Assembly (NCBI GenBank): GCA_003313425.1 | Contig: NHZP01000012.1 | Span: forward strand, 868,001-932,000 | Origin: Pseudopyrenochaeta lycopersici | Taxonomy: Eukaryota; Ascomycota; Dothideomycetes; Pleosporales; Pseudopyrenochaetaceae | DNA length: 64,000 nucleotides | Reading direction: 5' to 3' | Shown here: one piece after another, positions 48,166 through 59,169 of the stretch | Position numbering within the stretch: position 1 is the stretch's first letter | How the letters are laid out: every line of letters starts with the position of its first letter | Position numbers and translations under genes: made by a program | The notes under the pieces: model-generated | Seen by the model: only the letters and a program-made list of their open reading frames with translations | Told to the model about the DNA's origin: nothing | The model's database searches: none

Positions 48166-48200
48166 AGTATAACCTAGTATATTATCTAGTGTTTCTAACC

Positions 48201-49715
48201 TACAGATCGTTAACAGCTGCGGGTAGATTAAGGCTAACAGTTGTTAGAAGCCTAGATGGGAGGCTATTAGAGAGGCTATCTAGGAGGACAACAGGTGCGG
48301 TATTAGTAGTTATGCCTGCAGTAAACGCTAAAATAGCCGCGACTGTTGATGCGCGCATGTTAAAAGGGCTTTATTAAGTAATGTAGGCTTAACGTTAGGT
48401 AGAAAGAGTATTTAGAGGTAAAATTATCTATAAAAGGCGCGTATCTAGAAATAATCTTTATAGGATAGTTAAGCTAGGATAGCGTAAGAGAATATGAAGC
48501 GGTAAGAGAAATGTACAGCTGTAAGTAAATGTGAGAAAAGATGATAGAGTTATGCTAAGAATATGAGCTGTAATTAGGGTAAAAATGCTTATCTTTATAT
48601 CCTTTAGAAATGCCTCCTATAAGGACAATAATCACACCCCTAAATACTAAGTTGCTAGCATTGTTTCGACGTGTTAGCTACTAAGCTAGCGGTATAAATA
48701 CTAACGCTTCTAACTATCCTTTTGTTAGCGAAAACGATTATATTAAAAGGGAGGCTCTTAAAGAAACTGGTAGGGTTAGGTCTTGGCGGGGACGTCGTAA
48801 CATAGACGATAATAATAACAGACCTGCATTGCCTTGGCATGAACGGTACTTTCTTAGCACCCCTAGTGCACGGCCTATTCGGCATAACGCGGCCGAACTT
48901 AATATAATCGCGCTAATTAATGACTATACTAAACAGAAGGGGGTATAAATGAAGCAGCTGTATTAGGTAACAGGATTAGCAGCTAAGAAATACCTGTCTA
49001 GTCTGTGTAGTGTTTTAAAGCCTTCTAGAAGCTGCTGTAAGTGTTTTAGCGCAGCTCGTGTATTTACTCTGACCTCTAACAGTCTGTGTATCTCTACTGC
49101 ACCTCCCTTAGCGAACTGTTTTAACTGCTAGTTCTAACTTCCCCTACATAAGCCTAACAGTTGGGATTTACTAATATGCTAGTTACTTAGACGTTTAGCT
49201 ATTCTTGCTATGCTGTTTTGTTAATAACTAAGGTCTTTGCATAATGCAGTAGGGATGTAGAGAAACGCTAGCGTTAGGTATGCTGTCTTTACCTTATGCT
49301 GCGCTTTACACTAAGTACGCATGCGATATACAGCAGCGAGGTAACGGCTATAAAAAACTGACGCTCTTTTAGCATCTGTCTCTACTGTATTTCCTTTATC
49401 TTTGGCTTTGCTGTGCCCCTTTTTCTTTTCTTTTGTCTTTTCTTACCTACCTAGCGTAACGCCCCGTTCTCCTACTTACCTGTCTATCTCCTCTTACGTT
49501 TACCTACTAAAATATACTTTACTTATTGTATAGTTCTGCTGGCTAGCCTTTTTTAGTCTGTAAGAGGTATGGCTATAGATAATCTTACTATAGAATTTAA
49601 CACGGTAGTTGCTAGTGGCGATATTGGTATCCTAGTAGAGCGTGAGTTACTATCTATACTGTATATAATAATATGGCCCTAACACGTAGGCCTCATAGCT
49701 ACTATAGACCCTGCC
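48201..49715. mobile_element. AT-rich RIP-degraded repeat sequence, type unknown
   Basis: High TA content, frequent TAG/CTA, no intact long frame. On the minus strand a coding-like piece (about 49130-48970) reads AKGGAVEIHRLLEVRV and continues to RLDRYFLAANPVT and a stop, with TAG codons at likely Trp or Gln sites upstream. It may be a second gene of the same element or another transposon. I could not identify it and I see no clear terminal repeats. Confidence 0.4.
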
Positions 49716-49997
49716 GTGGCTGTAAGGATAGGCACAGAGCAGAGGCTTCCTGGCTCCTACACGCTCCTTCTGGTTGACGAGGCTAGATGTAATGCATCCT
49801 TACCGTCTCTTTGCTCTATGCAGTCGGGTCTGGTGTCCTCCTATCAGCTTACCTTTCTCGCTGGTAAGATGGTGTACGAGCTTGTTGACCTAAGTAAGCC
49901 CTCCTCGCAGGCACATTACGCTATGGAATTGCTAACTAGTAACCTATCTCTACTAGACGGCTCTACACAGCTTCTTCTAAATATAATAGAGAGCTAA
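49716..49997 (+). other. Uncertain open frame at the edge of the relic
   Basis: A 93-codon frame that begins with GTG rather than ATG. Composition looks protein-like (Leu/Ser-rich) but no domain is recognised. It may be the end of a degraded gene inside the repeat block. Confidence 0.25.
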
Positions 49998-50261
49998 CCT
50001 TAGGACCTAGCAGTATTATTTGTAGAGCTGTGGTGTGTTGATAATGTACTGATACATTGGTGGAATTGATGATCAAAATAGAGAGGTTAAGCGAAGGATT
50101 TTTGCCCAGAACTACGCGATATTTTCGGCGCGGGCCGTTGGGTGGCGCTGAGTCATGGAGGGGAAGTCACCACTTCTACGCGGAGCCTTTCCGGTACTTC
50201 CGATTTCTCCTACCTATCATGGCGCGGAAGCTCTTTGAAGTGCCGATTTGAGTTTGCCAAA
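49998..50261. promoter_or_regulatory. Short upstream region of the flavin monooxygenase
   Basis: 264 bp between the last fragment of the repeat block and the start codon. Contains a GC-rich patch at 50125-50140. No TATA box stands out. Confidence 0.35.
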
Positions 50262-51728
50262 ATGACCGAACAAGGCGTGGCTGCAAACTGTCTGCCCGTA
50301 CTCATCATCGGTGCCGGCATCAGCGGACTGCTGCTCGCCCAACAACTTCGCATGCTAAATATTCCATTCCAGATCTTTGAACGCGACACTGATCTTCGAA
50401 CCCGAGGAGTCGGTTGGGGTCTCACTCTCCATTGGTCCCTCCCAGCCCTGCGCCAATTGCTACCCAAGCATCTTTTGGCGTCACTTCCTAATACCTACGT
50501 TGATCGCGGGGCAGTGGAGCGCGGTGAATCATCAACGTTTCCATTCTTCGATCTTAGCACGGGGACTTTGAAAGCCTCGAGCCCGAGAGCATCGGAAGAT
50601 CAGAGAATTAGGGTGACAAGAGAGGGACTACGGACGTTGCTGGCCACTGGGATTGACATACAGGTGCGATTCCGGTGATTATCACACTTGGTTGATTTCC
50701 AATGTGTACTAAAATAACATCTAGTGGGGAAAGGCTTTTCAAGGGTTCCGTGAAGAGGAAGAGTCGGTGACTGCTGTATTCGAAGATGGGTCAATTTGCC
50801 AGGGCCAATTGATTGTTGGCTGTGATGGTAGCCATTCTCGAGTACGACGCGCGCTCTTGCCAGAAGACTCTGATAATTATCAGATACCAGTCCAGATGTT
50901 TGGCTTTACATTGCAAGTAACCGCAGATCAAGCAAGACCCATTCGTGAGCTAGATCCGTTCTTTCTTCAAGGAACATCATCTGCTAATGATGTATTCATG
51001 TATATAAGCTGTAAGTTGAAAATTCTTTCGCTTTGTAATACGGACTTGCTGTCAAATGCATATCGCTGACAATTCTCGTCTTAGTATTGAGGTCACCGGA
51101 CACAGTCGAACCAACTGCTGACACTTATATTTACCAACTCTGCATCTCGTGGAACACGAATAAGTCACCGTTGGACAGGCTCATCAACAATAATGCTGCT
51201 TCATCAAGTAAAGAGCGAATCAGTATCATCAAGAGTGTTGCACAACATTGGGCCGAGCCCTTCCGTTCCTTTGTATTATTGATACCCGATATAACCGATG
51301 TCAAACAGCTCAACCTGGGCGACTTTCCACCTCATTTTGGGATGCACACGTCGAAACAAATTCTACTTGTTGGAGATGCCTTTCATGCCATGGCGATGTG
51401 TAAGTCCCCCCGCAACCTGCTTTTCGGTCGCCTTTCCCCAGACCCGTACTAATTCAATGTTCGATCCACAGACCGAGGCGAGGGTGCGAATCATGCTATT
51501 GTAGATGTTCTTGAATTAAAGGAGAAAGTCCTATCTCAGCTGCGAAGTTCGGGTAGTGCGGCACTCGACACACACAAACGCCAATTCCTGGATGGTGTCA
51601 TCGCAAGGACGCGGCCAGCAGTACTGGCGTCGAGACAGGCATGCCTAGATGCGCACGATTGGCATGGGCTTTCTTTGAACAGTCCTTTGCTTACTAGACG
51701 ACAGATGATCCTTGATTTTGATGGCTAA
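50262..51728 (+). CDS. FAD-dependent monooxygenase (salicylate-hydroxylase-like)
   Basis: Four exons (50262-50663, 50725-51010, 51085-51399, 51472-51728) give 419 aa. The Rossmann motif GAGISG is at residues 17-22. A DG motif follows in LIVGCDGSHSRVRRAL. The second FAD motif is formed across the last intron: LLVGDAFHAMAM-YRGEGANHAIVDV, which strongly supports the splice site. Such enzymes hydroxylate aromatic or polyketide substrates with NAD(P)H and oxygen. No signal peptide. It is followed at 450 bp by a Dal5-type transporter in the same orientation, which suggests uptake and breakdown of a common compound. This is inference; a link to a biosynthetic cluster is not seen. Confidence 0.9.
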
Positions 51729-52175
51729 TCAAGAGACCTTGAAGAGGTTTAATGGGTATAGAAGCTGCATGACGAAGAAATTCTGGGCCATATTAATTTG
51801 CTATAAACCTTGAGCAGATTTCGCGGGCTACATAGAGAAGTCAAGTATAAAAGTGAAGTATTTGAAGTTCAAATTCTTGGATGCCGCTTTTTGCGCGGCG
51901 AACACAATTTTTTTCGTAAGGCGACCAGCGATGAGCCTAGACGCGGAGTCTCCCTCGTAAGTAATATACAACGGCAACTCCCGGTGGTACCAAGCCCTGC
52001 AGTATACCAGGATAACAAAGGCTCTGCATTTGCATAATGCAATCCAACCGCTTATCGGTATCTCTGCACGATGCTAAATAAATTTCTTTTGTACAACCAG
52101 CCCGCAGCTTCCGCGCCTTGAATACGTGCATGCGCAGGTCTCTTTCCTTCGCACGACAAGTTGTAAAGCGACATA
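51729..52175. promoter_or_regulatory. Region between monooxygenase and transporter
   Basis: 447 bp holding the promoter of the transporter. A CT-rich patch precedes the ATG. No recognised operator. Confidence 0.35.
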
Positions 52176-53956
52176 ATGTCAAAGTCCGACAATGCGGCAA
52201 GAGCACATGAAGCTCCAATACCCACGAAAGGAAGTAGCGTTGATGCCGCGTGGACTTTTCTCAACGACCATCATGATGCAAGCATCGAGACTGATTCCGT
52301 CAACATTCGAGCGATACGACGGAAGATCGATTGGCATATTGTTCCACTGATGTTTGGATGCTACACCATGCAATTTCTCGACAAGGTCATTCTCAATGTA
52401 AGCAGAAATCATGAGCGCGATATTTGGGCGCGCACATCTGATTTTTCAACCAGTATGCGGCTGTTATGGGCATCCAAAAGGATTTGAACCTGAAAGGCAA
52501 TCAGTTCTCCAACATTGCAACCTTCTTGTTCGTTGGCTTGCTCTGTTTTGAAGTTCCCAATAGTTTGCATTCCTCCGTGCCAAATACATGAATGCATCGC
52601 TAATGGCTTCACAGTTTACTTTCTCCAAATGGTACCGGCAGCGAAATGGCTGGGCTTGAACGTAATCCTCTGGGGTATAGCCACCGCTTGCGGGGCTGCC
52701 GCGCATAATTATCAGACTCTGCTCGTGTCCCGCATTTTCCTCGGCATCTTTGAAGCAACAATTGGACCCTCGCTGCTGCTAATCAGCTCGCAATGGTATA
52801 CCAAATCCGAGCAGGCTCCACGATTCTCATTCTGGTATTGCGGACTGGGCCTAGGGCAAATCTTGGGCGGCGCAATCTCGTACGGATTCCAGCACGTTGC
52901 GCCAACCGCTGGACTACAGGGCTGGCGTATCATGTTCATCGTTCTTGGGTGTGTGACGATAGTTATTGGAATCGGAACTATCCTTTGCGTTCCAGATACT
53001 CCGATGAAGGCACGGTGGCTTTCTGATGCGGAGAAGGTTGCGCTTTTGAAGCATGTCAGCGTTAATATGACGGGCATCCAGAGTCGCAAGTTCAGGCCGA
53101 GACAGATCTTGGAGGCATTGTTGGACCCGCAGATGTACTTGATGGTTCTGGCAGTCATTTTGGTAAGTTGTAGTTAAACGCTTGAAGGCATCAGATATTA
53201 ACATAGTGGCAGCTATCCGTCTCCAGCGGCGTTGTCACTACGTACTCAGCAACACTGATTCGCAACTTGGGCTACAAACCTAAACAAGCGGCATTGATGA
53301 ACATGCCGTCTGGGGTTGTCAGTATCTTCTTTACTCTCTTTGTGGGGTTTGGCATCCGGAGACAGTCTAACCGATGGTTCTGGATCGTTTGTTGCATCAT
53401 CCCAGCGTGAGTGTACCTTATCTTGATGATAAAACGGTGTTCTAACACTTGTGCAGCATCATGGGAGGCGCTTTGATGTCATTTCTTCCGGTCACAAACA
53501 GGTCCGGTTGCCTGGCCGGCATCTACCTCACGAATGCGGTTGTCGCTCCCTTACCGGTTCTATACGCGGTACGTTCCTTTCTAATACGGCGTTCAATCTT
53601 GATTATATATCTGACACGAGGAACAGTGGACAGCAGCAAACTTCAGCGGAGCCACGAAACGTGCCTTTGCTGCCGCTGTTGTCAGTGGGTCTTTTTCAAT
53701 CGGCAACATCATCGGCCCTCAGACTTTCCAGGCCCGCGATGCACCCGGCTACCGTCCTGCCAAACTAGCCGTAATGGGTACACAAGCTGGGTGTGCCGTG
53801 GTGACGATATCGCTGTTTCTTTACTATCGCTGGGAGAACAAGAGGAGGGACACAAGGAGAGGCGCCGTGAAAGAGGACGAGGGTGCTTTCATGTCGCCTG
53901 AGGTGTGGGCTACAATGACCGATAAAGAGAACCAGCGGTTTCGTTACTGCTACTAA
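52176..53956 (+). CDS. Allantoate-permease-like (Dal5 family) MFS transporter
   Basis: Six exons (52176-52397, 52454-52562, 52615-53162, 53213-53406, 53457-53568, 53627-53956) give 504 aa. Every junction keeps the frame. The N-terminal half shows IDWHIVPLMFGCYTMQFLDK, then LNYAAVMGIQKDL and LFVGLLCFEVPN-IYFLQ, all typical of the anion:cation symporter group that includes Dal5, Tna1 and Liz1. Later SRIFLGIFEATIGPSLLLI and the WYCGLGLGQILGGAISYGF helix fit the family's helices 4-5. The C-terminus has GNIIGPQTFQARDAPGY, a Dal5 hallmark. It probably takes up an organic anion such as allantoate, nicotinate, pantothenate or an aromatic acid by proton symport. Confidence 0.9.
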
Positions 53957-54653
53957 GCCCGTAGGATTCAGCTGTTCAGTAACGAGGAACATATACTTAA
54001 GAGCGCTCGGGTAATGAAAGCTGTGGACCTGCTTCTCGTCTAACGCGACAATTGCGCGCCATCACGTGCATTGACGTCATATATCTCGTTCGCCATTCAA
54101 CGCTCCACTCTACCTAATATTAGACACATGAATAGCCCTACTCCGCCGGTATAGGTCCTAAGCACCCTGTCAGATAATGTCAATGGCATTCCACTTATGT
54201 TATCTGAGCTACTCCAGCATAGCTCGGTTGCTCGCCAGGTACCCGTCTGTGAAACAGGTACCGTTTTGATATGCAACGCTACTGTATGCGCGAGAGTGCA
54301 AAGAGCTAGCTGATTAAAACGTCAGACAGAATTTAGCACGCACCTAGGCTCTGATGTCGTTCATGAACGGTTTGTCAACGGCTCTGCAACAGTCTCCGCA
54401 ATGGCGCACGCCTATCCTGGCCACTCAGCGCGGATGTGAGGTCATCGACCAGGATCGTGACCAGTTGCCGACTCTGCACCCCAGAGTTTTAAACATAGCT
54501 CACAATCCCCTCTCTTTGCTCATTGTCTGTGATAGCTGACCAAACACATAGAGTCGTCGTCACGCTGTTAGTCCATTTACGTTCCACCTGCAGCATTTTT
54601 TGATTTTCTCATCGAACATTGTTTCCTCTCCTCACATTCACTAAGCACCAACA
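53957..54653. other. Intergenic, 0.7 kb
   Basis: 3' flank of the transporter and promoter of the next gene. No gene supported. Confidence 0.4.
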
Positions 54654-55940
54654 ATGTCGCGACCAAAAAGCATGCCTGATTTCACTGCACTCATGGATGC
54701 ATCGACGACAATTTTTGAGAAGCGCATACACAGTCGAAGGCAGACATCGCCTGAGCGCAAGGCAGACCATACACGAAAGAAGCCAAGCATCTCGCTCGCA
54801 GCTGGGCTTATTATGAACGCGGACACTCCGAAGATTGCCGGCCCACTTGCATCGCCGCGAAAGCAGAGTCGGGATCGCGCCGCAGTAGAAGAGAGGCAGG
54901 AATCGCAGGATGGAGATCAAAGTTTGTTTTATGCATATGCGCTGAAGGTATGCGACCCCAAGCTCGGATGCCCATTTCTCCCGCTTGTACGCTTGCTGGC
55001 CCACCTCGCTGACACGCCAACGCAGAGCGACTATCCTAATTTTCCTCCATACATCCTCACCTTCGCCTCTGCCACCGTATGCTCGCAATGGTGGGACCTC
55101 GTTCAATGCGAATACGCCGGTTCGGCACGCCCAGGTCCGCAGCTCTTTGTCGTGAACAGTGAAGACTTAGATCATATACGAGATGACCCAAAATTCTTCA
55201 AACTTCGACATAAATGGTTCTATACCTCGCAGGATAGTCCTGCGAGTGTACCAGCCATTATACCAGTACAGTCTGCGAATGGAGTTCCGATTGCTGCTGA
55301 GCCCAAGCCTATCGTGGAGAAGCCGGCAACATCCGCCATTGATCGGCTGACCGACACCCTGGAAAGACTGGCAGGCGTTGTGGAGACCAATGCAGAGCAG
55401 ATCCATGCGCTTTCTGTCGTGCAATCAGCCGGTCTGCAAGCGATGCAGGAGATCAACGAGTCGAATAGTACTCAGATCAAAGCCATTGCTGACGCGCAAA
55501 TCAAGTTGCAACTGCTTGTGGACCAGAATGCATCGCACTACATTGCACTTTCCAACACATCATTTCAATCACAAGAAAAGATCAAGGAGATCATGAAAAC
55601 TACAGCAACACAAGTCCAAAACCTCTCCAAGAACCAGTCAAAGCTCGCAAATACCTGTGATGCCATGATGCGCGGTATTGACGATCTCAGCACTTCCCTG
55701 TCGCAAATGAATGTGAATTCGGCCATGTCCGATACAGCTAGTACGCAGTCGATCCAATCTGCCGCTTCTTTTAGTGCTATCGCGAATCGAATAAGCCCGC
55801 CTCCAAGGAAGCTGAATCGAAGGGTGAAAGGCGTATGGTACGAGTACGATACGTCTTCGACACCGACTGCGTCCCCGAAAAGAACTGTCAATTTTGTCGA
55901 CACGCCACCGAAGAGTCCGCTCACCCTTAAGAAAGTGTGA
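54654..55940 (+). CDS. Uncharacterised 428-aa protein with central coiled coil
   Basis: Single exon, start 54654 (MSRPKSMPDF) in a good context. Residues 1-85 are basic and polar. Residues 90-190 form a compact aromatic domain (FYAYALKVCDPKLGCPFLPL, SQWWDLVQCEY, DDPKFFKLRHKWFY). Residues 210-350 are a long helical coiled coil with repeated Gln/Asn/Ser. The C-terminus is Pro/Lys-rich (NFVDTPPKSPLTLKKV). Similar domain order occurs in uncharacterised fungal proteins. It is cytosolic or nuclear by composition. I cannot assign a function. Confidence 0.65.
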   Translation: MSRPKSMPDFTALMDASTTIFEKRIHSRRQTSPERKADHTRKKPSISLAAGLIMNADTPKIAGPLASPRKQSRDRAAVEERQESQDGDQSLFYAYALKVCDPKLGCPFLPLVRLLAHLADTPTQSDYPNFPPYILTFASATVCSQWWDLVQCEYAGSARPGPQLFVVNSEDLDHIRDDPKFFKLRHKWFYTSQDSPASVPAIIPVQSANGVPIAAEPKPIVEKPATSAIDRLTDTLERLAGVVETNAEQIHALSVVQSAGLQAMQEINESNSTQIKAIADAQIKLQLLVDQNASHYIALSNTSFQSQEKIKEIMKTTATQVQNLSKNQSKLANTCDAMMRGIDDLSTSLSQMNVNSAMSDTASTQSIQSAASFSAIANRISPPPRKLNRRVKGVWYEYDTSSTPTASPKRTVNFVDTPPKSPLTLKKV

Positions 55941-56928
55941 GGATAACATTCCTTGTCCGGCTCTTATTCCAGAACCACCTGGTTTCTCTCAATTACACAG
56001 AACCGAAGTATCCAGTAGCATCTCAACAAGAAGCTTGGCATCAAGAGGTATTGTACTGGCAGCTCCACGCCCAGGGTGGCCCAAAACGAATATCCTCTGC
56101 AATGTTCTCAACGACGCTGGGCTGAACAGTAGTGACCGCTTAAATGCAGATCGAATTTACTTTCTATATGTTGGGGGCAATAACGAGATGGGACGTACAT
56201 CTGACTCGGATTGCCATGGCTGTCTATGCTGTCGTCGCACCGTTTGATAGAGGAACAATTAAACTGATAGCTTAGTATATTAATCTTCTCCTCAGCCGGG
56301 TTCAAAATCTAACCTAATTTTGAATTGGCTAGGTTAACAGGCCCCGGGTCTGCATTCCAGTTGCATCACTAGAAGTTTTGCTCTTAACACGCGCCTTGAT
56401 AATGAAGGACGCATACTGGATAGTGCCACTTTGGGTACAGTTATAAAGCTCGAAAGTCTGAGCTCACGAGTTGCTCAATTGGAGAGACAGGACGATAGTT
56501 GTATCTATGCATTGAATAGTTCATCCAACTTGTGCAGAGTGAGTGCGAATATCACTGTGAGCTTGGCTGAAGGATGATTCAACTTCTAAACCAATGAACA
56601 GGTTCATGTTCAAGAATATTTAAGTTGTCACCGGCGCTCACGTGTCACTAGATAAACACGGGACTCATACTTGGCACACTCACTCACCCTTTGACGCTGC
56701 CCTATGAGTCCCTAGCTGCCTAAAGCATTGAGACCTCACTTTGTCACACATTGTCACTTCCCCTTTACCTGGCTGTACTTAAGCACTTGATAATGTGGTT
56801 CTTTCCAAACCCTAATATTCTTTTTCATTTATATATTTGGATTAAGTTTCAGACATTCCTAATCTCTAACCGTAGTTAAGGTTTTCGACAAGGTAGAGCA
56901 CTAAACAAACCTATGTGTTTAGTACAAA
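55941..56928. other. Intergenic, 1 kb
   Basis: No supported gene. Right end is the promoter of the small secreted protein, with a TATA-like TTATATATTTGG at about 56828-56839, some 90 bp before the start. Confidence 0.4.
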
Positions 56929-57562
56929 ATGGTTCCTATGTTCAAAAGAAGTACCCGTTTTACCATGTTCATGATCTTCATAAGCCTGCCTGGTGTCATT
57001 ACCGCCCGCTCCATTCCTGCTCTAGCTCATGAATCAGGGAACAATAGCAACACTATTAGCACACTGCGAAGGGCGCCACGCCAGCCTGCGCACGGGTGGT
57101 GCAGCTTCAACATTGTTCTCACTGAGCATATGCCTCGTGAAAGTGACCGCCGCGCATCGGTATGGCTTACCCTGCATGATGGGCAAGGCGTACAGATGCC
57201 AAGAACGAGGTAGCCTTCCTTCTCAACGCCAAATTTACAATTAATATCAATTTGACCCACTAAAACTCCTTAGGTGGGATAGCGGCATCGATACCGTGGA
57301 GTCATACCCCATTGACAGCTACACCGCTACAGTGCCCGACATCATCCAAAAAGGCGACGCACTTACAGTGCATTGGATGCATCCCAACCGCAAGGACCCA
57401 AATTTTGAGTGGGTAGACTTCACGTACTCGGGAGGCAGCGTAGGAGAGGAGAAGTGGAATGACCAGGACAAGGATGTTGGGCATGCGAAGTGTATCCGGG
57501 GCAAGTGGAGTGATGCCGGAGGAGATAAGACAAGGACTACAAAGTGTGATTTTAAATGCTAG
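56929..57562 (+). CDS. Small secreted cysteine-containing protein, effector candidate
   Basis: Two exons (56929-57209, 57274-57562) give 189 aa; the 64-bp intron restores PRTR-WDSGIDTVE. A signal peptide spans about residues 1-26 (FMIFISLPGVITA). The mature part has four cysteines, in GWCSFN, AKCIRG and KCDFKC, suggesting two disulphides. A basic RRAPRQP lies just before the first cysteine and could be a Kex2-type processing site. It is acidic-aromatic in exon 2. No known domain. Size, secretion signal and lack of homology suggest an apoplastic or effector-like role, which remains inference. Confidence 0.7.
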
Positions 57563-59169
57563 AATTGGGTGGTATTGAGGAAAGGACATTTTGAAGCCAG
57601 AGAAGACCAATTAAACATCAGGACTCCAAATACCGTCGTTGAGGAACTAGCTACAGAGGTGACGTGTTTCGGGGGCTCAGCTCAATTACCCCAATCATTG
57701 AAGAATCGTCTTACCTCGGCGTCAACTCGACATATTGTAGCCAAATCGACAACCATATTTGGAATCGAGTGCTCAGTCTGAGTAATCAAAGTCATAGCAA
57801 TTGATTGTCGACAGTCAATGTCCTTCCTCTTATACATTATCATCGGCAAAAACATCATGCCTATTCGTCTATCTTCGTCCCGCTCTTTTGCTGACCACAA
57901 GATATCATTGGTATTGGTTATATTAAGTTTTCTAGTTTAGCCTGTACGCTACGCAGCTTTGAAGTAAATAAGAGGCTTCGTACAAAATTGTTTAAACGTT
58001 TGTTGGAGATTCCACTGCTTTGGCGAGAGTAGTAGACTGTTCAGTCTCTGGGTTGTTTCTTTCTGCCTTTCCCATGTCCACGCCAAAGCTATACAGGAAG
58101 CTAATATTTCAGTGGGATCTTATTATTCAGGCCCTAGATCCAAAATTTGTAGTTTGTGTGGGGCCATGGTGTTTAGGTGCATGATTGAAAGCGCTAAGTA
58201 GGAAATATTGGGAGTAATAAGCTGTAGAGAAGAGTTGTAGAGTTTGCTTCGTTGTTTATACAGCAATGTGTACCTTCAAACAGAAAAGTAGAAAATAGTA
58301 GGCGAGTAACTTCAACCGGTGACATGATGTTCGAATATGGGCAACTTTTATGACGTGTAGTGCACTGACAGGTGTTGAACAAATTGGGCCAAGCTGCAAG
58401 AACAATAATATTTGTTCGAAATTCCGCATTCAATTAAGCAGCTTTTTCATAAGCCGAATTGGTAATCGCTTTTTCTGGCTCTAAGATCACCCAGTAACGT
58501 CAAAATAGTCTCACGACAAAAATGTCCGCCGCAATGACAGTGGCCCCAATCAAATTCACAGGATAACCTCACACCGAGGAGATCGTGTACAGCACACCCA
58601 AAAAGTGTCGAATGATCTCTGGAATTGGGCGCCCGAATTGGGGAACCGTGGGAAGCTTTATATATGTTCAGCCGCAGCTAATCGAAGTCTTTGTTGAAGA
58701 TTCCTGCGCTGTAATTACCGCTACTCCAGGAAGAAAGTTTAATGTGTGGGGCAGAGAGGCCCAGTCGCGTTCGAACACTTGTAATTGGCGAAAAGACTCT
58801 TCGGTGATAAATCTGTTCGGCGATGGAGAGGTGCATTGTCCACGATGCTAAGCCAGATTTCTCGTTCCGTGTTCTTTCAGCTGTTCCCTTATCGGGCAAT
58901 GAACGACAGATCGCACCAATGCGAGCGCTAATACTTTTAAGCCTCTTTGAACTAGTGTCCTTGTACGGAACATTTGCTGGCGCGTCGCTCAGCCAGCGAT
59001 TCATGATCAGCACAGCAAGGGTACCAGCGCACCAGTGGTACATTCGCACGTGCACTGTCGATCATGGAGAGATGGTTAAAGAGCAAGATCAACTCGTAGC
59101 CACCCACTCTGGAGTTGCAGGAACAAATTTTCGCTATACACTTTGCAAGTTCTTTTACTTCACGTCAGT
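57563..59169. other. Intergenic, 1.6 kb
   Basis: No supported gene. Frames such as 58585-58851 (plus) and 58678-59055 (minus) overlap each other and have no recognised feature. Confidence 0.4.

Larger units (their letters stand above)
44423..48200 (-). pseudogene. RIP-damaged 5' part of a RecQ-like (telomere-linked-helicase type) gene
   Basis: Read on the minus strand, one frame family runs from about 48200 to 44423 with many TAG and TAA codons where Gln or Trp is expected (CAG, CAA, TGG changed), the pattern of CpA-to-TpA RIP mutation. The longest open piece is 47922-47296, 208 aa. In it a C2H2-like region (CGFISTCRKTIRCHLNQQH) follows a Gln-rich linker, as in the OrsD-like zinc-finger N-termini of large fungal helicases. 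Polyglutamine tracts, a domain ending VTLVTRYYKTQAQ, and finally QGLSPLVVVLLIGGGKTLLAF (a degenerate Walker A) follow. The copy then stops soon after AGIKAAK, so helicase motifs II-VI are missing. It is non-functional. Link to telomere-linked helicases is from domain order, not from position. Confidence 0.72.

Noticed and set aside
48560..48600. Telomere repeat near the helicase relic
   Set aside because: Only a single TTAGGG-like hexamer; no tandem array.
44423..49997. Starship-type giant mobile element
   Set aside because: No DUF3435 tyrosine-recombinase captain, and no cargo pattern or flanking direct repeats seen; the helicase relic alone does not support it.
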